NCBI GenBank assembly: GCA_028284025.1
Contig: JANQSM010000204.1
Coordinates: 1-11,381, forward strand
DNA: 11,381 nucleotides
Direction of reading: 5' to 3'
From: Alphaproteobacteria bacterium
Lineage (GTDB): Bacteria > Pseudomonadota > Alphaproteobacteria > JANQSM01
The translations under genes were made by a program, and so were the position numbers. The notes beneath the pieces are model-generated. The model saw only the letters and a list, made by a program, of their open reading frames with translations, ran no database searches and was not told where the DNA came from. Shown in pieces: positions 8,529 through 11,381 of this stretch. Numbering within the stretch: the first letter of the stretch is position 1; every line of letters starts with the position of its first letter.

Positions 8529-10589
8529 CTATTCCGCCGCCATTTTGGTTTGATAGTAAAACTCGTTCGTACATTTTGCCATAGTTTCAGAGTTACTGGA
8601 AACTACATCCGTCATGTAGAAATTTTTATATTTTGACTCAAATGGTTTTGCAGATAACTTGCCTTTTTTGCCAAATTTCTGCCATTTAGCCGGAACCAGT
8701 TCATCTTCTTTGGCAAAAACAGGATAGTCAGCAAATAATTTTGTCCGCAATTCTTGCAACGTATTAAAGGGCAATATATGACCCAAACGTTCAGACAAGG
8801 CCCGGATAATTTTCCAATCTTCCTTCGCATCCCCCGGCGGAAAAACCGCCCGGGTGGCAAATTGCACCCGACCTTCCATGTTGGTGTAGATACCGTCTTT
8901 TTCAGTATAAGCAGCACCTGGTAATACAACATCCGCAGCTTGCGCACCTTTGTCACCATGATGCCCCTGATAAATAACAAAAGCTTTTTTCAGCTTTTTC
9001 ATATCGACATTATCAACATTCAGAAGATAAACCGCCTTGATGGAGCCACGGGATGCCCCGTTTAAAATATCTGCCATCGCTTTGCCACCTTTGCCTGGCA
9101 CAAACCCCATGTCCAACGCCCCAACACGGGAAGCTGCGGTGTGCAGCACGCTAAAACCGTTCCAACCATCTTTATTTTTGATAAGATTAAACTTGCTACA
9201 GAATTCATGAACCAATGCCAGAAGAGCCTGAGCATCTGGGCGTGTCAAAGCATGTGCCCCCAGAATAATCATTGGGCGTTTAGCCTTTTTCAAAACTTTT
9301 GCAAAGTCATTTTTACCTGAAATAACTTCTTGTAATACTTTAGGTGTGCTTCCCAAGTGTTTATAATTATGGGTTAATTCCACTTTCTCGCCAATTAATC
9401 CAACCTCAAATCCCCCTCGTAAATAGCGCTTGCGCAAACGTGCCTGAACAAGGGGTGCTTCATAGCGTGGATTGGCGCCAACGATCAAACAGGCATCAGC
9501 TTCTTCAATTCCGGCAATGGTAGTGTTGAAAAGATAACTTCCCCGATTTGCAGCATCCAGCTCCGCCCCATCTGTGCGACAATCTATGTTGGTTGATCCA
9601 AGACTTGCCATCAGATTTTTCAAAGCGTACATAGATTCAGCTTCACATAAATCCCCGGCGAGTGCGGCGATTTGGGTACTTTTTACATTCTCCAGGTTTT
9701 TTGCAATATGGGCAAAGGCTTCTTCCCAGCTTGATTCATGTAGCTTACCTCGCTTACGAATATAGGGACGATCAAGGCGCTGACGCTTTAGGCCATCACA
9801 AGAAAAGCGAGATTTATCCGAAATCCATTCTTCATTCACATCCTCATGAAGACGTGGCAAAACCCGCATCACTTCATTTCCGGCAGAATCTACGCGGATA
9901 TTCGCGCCTATAGCGTCCATCACATCAATACTCTCTGTTTTCTTTAATTCCCATGACCGTGCTTTGAAAGCATATGGCTTGGAAGTAAGCGCTCCCACCG
10001 GACATAGATCAATAATGTTACCAGACATTTCCGATGTCAGAGCTTTTTCAACATAGGTGGTAACTTCCATATGTTCTCCCCGCCCTGTGGCCCCCAATTC
10101 TTCTACACCAGCAACGTCTTCAATAAAGCGGATGCAGCGCGTGCAGTGAATACAACGCGTCATAATGGTTTTAATCAGCGGCCCCATGTACTTGTCTTTA
10201 ACTGAGCGACGCATTTCCTTAGTGCGTGCATCATCATAGCCATAGGCCATGGCTTGATCCTGCAAATCACACTCCCCCCCCTGATCACAAATCGGGCAAT
10301 CTAGCGGGTGATTCAGCAATAAAAACTCCATAACCCCTTTACGGGCTTTTTCTGCCATGTCACTGTTTGTTTTAATCACCATGCCGTCTGCTGCCGGCAT
10401 GGCACAGGATGCAATGGGCTTAGGCGCATTTTCAAGTTCCACCAAACACATGCGACAATTTCCAGCAATATCGAGACGCTCGTGATACCAAAAATGTGGT
10501 ACTTCCACATCCATCATCTGACAGGCTTGCATCACCGTCGTACCAGGAGCAACCTCAATCTCTTTTCCATTAATTGTCAACTTTGGCAT
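8529..10589 (-). CDS. nuoG: NADH:quinone oxidoreductase subunit G (75-kDa-type Fe-S subunit), with one cluster ligand substituted
   Basis: NuoG carries Fe-S clusters in the peripheral arm and relays electrons from NuoF towards NuoI. The 686-residue protein is of normal alphaproteobacterial length. Order: N-terminal [2Fe-2S] ferredoxin domain (about 1-80); the N5 site with His94, Cys98, Cys101 and Cys107; the N4 site with Cys146, 149, 152 and 196; then a degenerate molybdopterin-oxidoreductase-like domain (about 220-600) with no sign of cofactor function; then a lysine-rich tail. The oddity is in the first domain: the family reads F-C-Y-H-E-R-L-x-I-A-G-N-C-R-M-C, but here residue 34 is Trp (TGG at 10490-10488). 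Cys45, Cys48 and Cys62 remain, so cluster N1b has lost one of its four normal ligands. The reading frame is otherwise open and well conserved. The ATG at 10589 follows the nuoF stop codon by 17 bases, with a modest GGAA upstream. Identity is certain; the substitution could be an error in the sequence. Confidence 0.98.
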   Translation of the reverse strand: MPKLTINGKEIEVAPGTTVMQACQMMDVEVPHFWYHERLDIAGNCRMCLVELENAPKPIASCAMPAADGMVIKTNSDMAEKARKGVMEFLLLNHPLDCPICDQGGECDLQDQAMAYGYDDARTKEMRRSVKDKYMGPLIKTIMTRCIHCTRCIRFIEDVAGVEELGATGRGEHMEVTTYVEKALTSEMSGNIIDLCPVGALTSKPYAFKARSWELKKTESIDVMDAIGANIRVDSAGNEVMRVLPRLHEDVNEEWISDKSRFSCDGLKRQRLDRPYIRKRGKLHESSWEEAFAHIAKNLENVKSTQIAALAGDLCEAESMYALKNLMASLGSTNIDCRTDGAELDAANRGSYLFNTTIAGIEEADACLIVGANPRYEAPLVQARLRKRYLRGGFEVGLIGEKVELTHNYKHLGSTPKVLQEVISGKNDFAKVLKKAKRPMIILGAHALTRPDAQALLALVHEFCSKFNLIKNKDGWNGFSVLHTAASRVGALDMGFVPGKGGKAMADILNGASRGSIKAVYLLNVDNVDMKKLKKAFVIYQGHHGDKGAQAADVVLPGAAYTEKDGIYTNMEGRVQFATRAVFPPGDAKEDWKIIRALSERLGHILPFNTLQELRTKLFADYPVFAKEDELVPAKWQKFGKKGKLSAKPFESKYKNFYMTDVVSSNSETMAKCTNEFYYQTKMAAE

Positions 10590-10606
10590 ATTAATATTCC
10601 ACTTTA

Positions 10607-11381
10607 TTATTCAGCAGCAACCAATTGTTTTTGTTTAAACTTTTCAATTCTTTTCTCCAGCTCTGGACGGAAATGGCGAATTAGCCCCTGTACGGGCCAG
10701 GCCGCGGCATCTCCCAGTGCGCAAATCGTATGTCCTTCAATTTGCTTGGAAACATCCCACAACATATCAATTTCTTCCACCGTCGCATTACCAGCGACAA
10801 GACGTTTCATAACCCGCCACATCCAGCCCGTCCCTTCCCGGCATGGCGTACACTGTCCGCAGGATTCATGCTTGTAAAAATGTGAAAAACGCGTAATAGC
10901 TTCAATAATGTCGGTGGACTTATCCATCACAATAACGGCAGCTGTGCCCAGCCCACTTTGTACCTCACGCAGGGAATCAAAATCCATCAATACAGTGTCG
11001 CAAATTTGTTTAGGCAGTACAGGAACGGAAGATCCTCCAGGAACAATAGCCAAAAGATTATCCCAGCCGCCGCGCACCCCCCCAGCATGCTTTTCAATCA
11101 ACACTTTTAACGGTGTGCCCATTTCTTCTTCCACATTGCACGGGTTATTGACATGCCCGGAAATACAAAAAATCTTGGTACCTGTGTTATTCGGTCGCCC
11201 CAGGGATGCAAACCAGCTTGCGCCGCGCCGTAAAATTTCCGGTACCACGGCAATGGTCTCAACATTATTGATGGTCGTCGGACATCCATACAGCCCCACA
11301 CCTGCCGGGAAAGGCGGCTTTAAACGTGGTTGACCTTTGTTCCCCTCCAGACTTTCCAGTAAGGCTGTTTCTTCTCCGCAG
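10607..11381 (-). CDS. nuoF: NADH:quinone oxidoreductase subunit F, C-terminal part (gene runs off the right edge)
   Basis: NuoF holds the FMN and NADH sites and cluster N3, and takes electrons from NADH. I read 257 codons from the right edge to the stop codon, beginning [13 protein letters not shown]; the family is usually about 420-435 residues, so roughly the first 40% lies outside. Seen here: the conserved [16 protein letters not shown], the G-R-P-N-N-T-G-T-K region, [12 protein letters not shown], and the N3 4Fe-4S site with [14 protein letters not shown] plus the fourth cysteine in [13 protein letters not shown]. All four N3 ligands are present. The GTG at 11299 is internal, not a start, because the conserved sequence continues upstream of it to the window edge. 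It ends with an alphaproteobacterial-type V-A-A-E tail, 17 bases before nuoG. Confidence 0.97.
   Translation of the reverse strand, partial: CGEETALLESLEGNKGQPRLKPPFPAGVGLYGCPTTINNVETIAVVPEILRRGASWFASLGRPNNTGTKIFCISGHVNNPCNVEEEMGTPLKVLIEKHAGGVRGGWDNLLAIVPGGSSVPVLPKQICDTVLMDFDSLREVQSGLGTAAVIVMDKSTDIIEAITRFSHFYKHESCGQCTPCREGTGWMWRVMKRLVAGNATVEEIDMLWDVSKQIEGHTICALGDAAAWPVQGLIRHFRPELEKRIEKFKQKQLVAAE

Noticed and set aside
8612-8980. Minus-strand open frame of 122 codons inside nuoG
   Set aside because: It is an out-of-frame shadow of the C-terminal part of nuoG, where the nuoG frame is clearly the conserved one.
11297-11299. GTG as a possible nuoF start codon
   Set aside because: Conserved NuoF sequence ([12 protein letters not shown] and onward) continues in frame upstream to the window edge, so this is an internal valine codon.
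10908-11333. Plus-strand open frame of 141 codons opposite nuoF
   Set aside because: It lies wholly antisense to strongly conserved NuoF sequence, its translation resembles no family I recognise, and it has no supporting context.

Overview
The window is a contiguous, tightly packed stretch of an alphaproteobacterial-type nuo operon, which encodes respiratory complex I (NADH:quinone oxidoreductase). Everything is transcribed from the minus strand, so transcription runs from right to left. In transcription order it holds the C-terminal part of nuoF, then complete nuoG, nuoH, nuoI, nuoJ, nuoK, nuoL, nuoM and nuoN, then birA (biotin protein ligase), then the N-terminal third of coaX (type III pantothenate kinase). 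I see no convincing gene on the plus strand, and no RNA gene, mobile element, CRISPR array or operon terminator. Both window ends cut through genes of the same transcription unit.

The NuoF, NuoG, NuoH, NuoI and NuoK sequences look alphaproteobacterial or mitochondrial-like. Examples are the NuoG run from KDKYMGPLIKT into TRCIHCTRCIRF and the 162-residue NuoI. The order nuoN-birA-coaX is a known alphaproteobacterial arrangement. Base composition is moderately AT-rich by eye. The NuoG and NuoH sequences resemble those I recall from Rickettsiales-type bacteria more than those of GC-rich free-living alphas. A Rickettsiales- or Holosporales-like organism, or another AT-leaning alphaproteobacterium, is plausible, but I cannot assign a genus.

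Region by region: 10607-11381 (nuoF) and 8529-10589 (nuoG) encode the NADH-dehydrogenase arm with its Fe-S clusters. 7012-7500 (nuoI) encodes the ferredoxin-like link with two 4Fe-4S clusters. 7501-8517 (nuoH) encodes the membrane subunit at the quinone site. 5949-6886 (nuoJ, nuoK) and 1044-5944 (nuoL, nuoM, nuoN) encode the proton-pumping membrane arm. 301-1047 (birA) and 1-298 (coaX) encode cofactor-metabolism enzymes. Together the nuo products carry electrons from NADH through the Fe-S chain to quinone and couple this to proton export. Genes abut or overlap by a few bases at nearly every junction. The exception is a 125-bp gap between nuoI and nuoJ.

Most of the window is ordinary core metabolism. 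The one striking observation is in nuoG: residue 34, the first cysteine ligand of the N-terminal [2Fe-2S] cluster (N1b), reads as tryptophan (codon TGG at 10490-10488), while all the other Fe-S ligands I can check in NuoG, NuoI and the NuoF fragment are intact. This is either a single-base error or variant, or a real change in a cluster on the main electron path.
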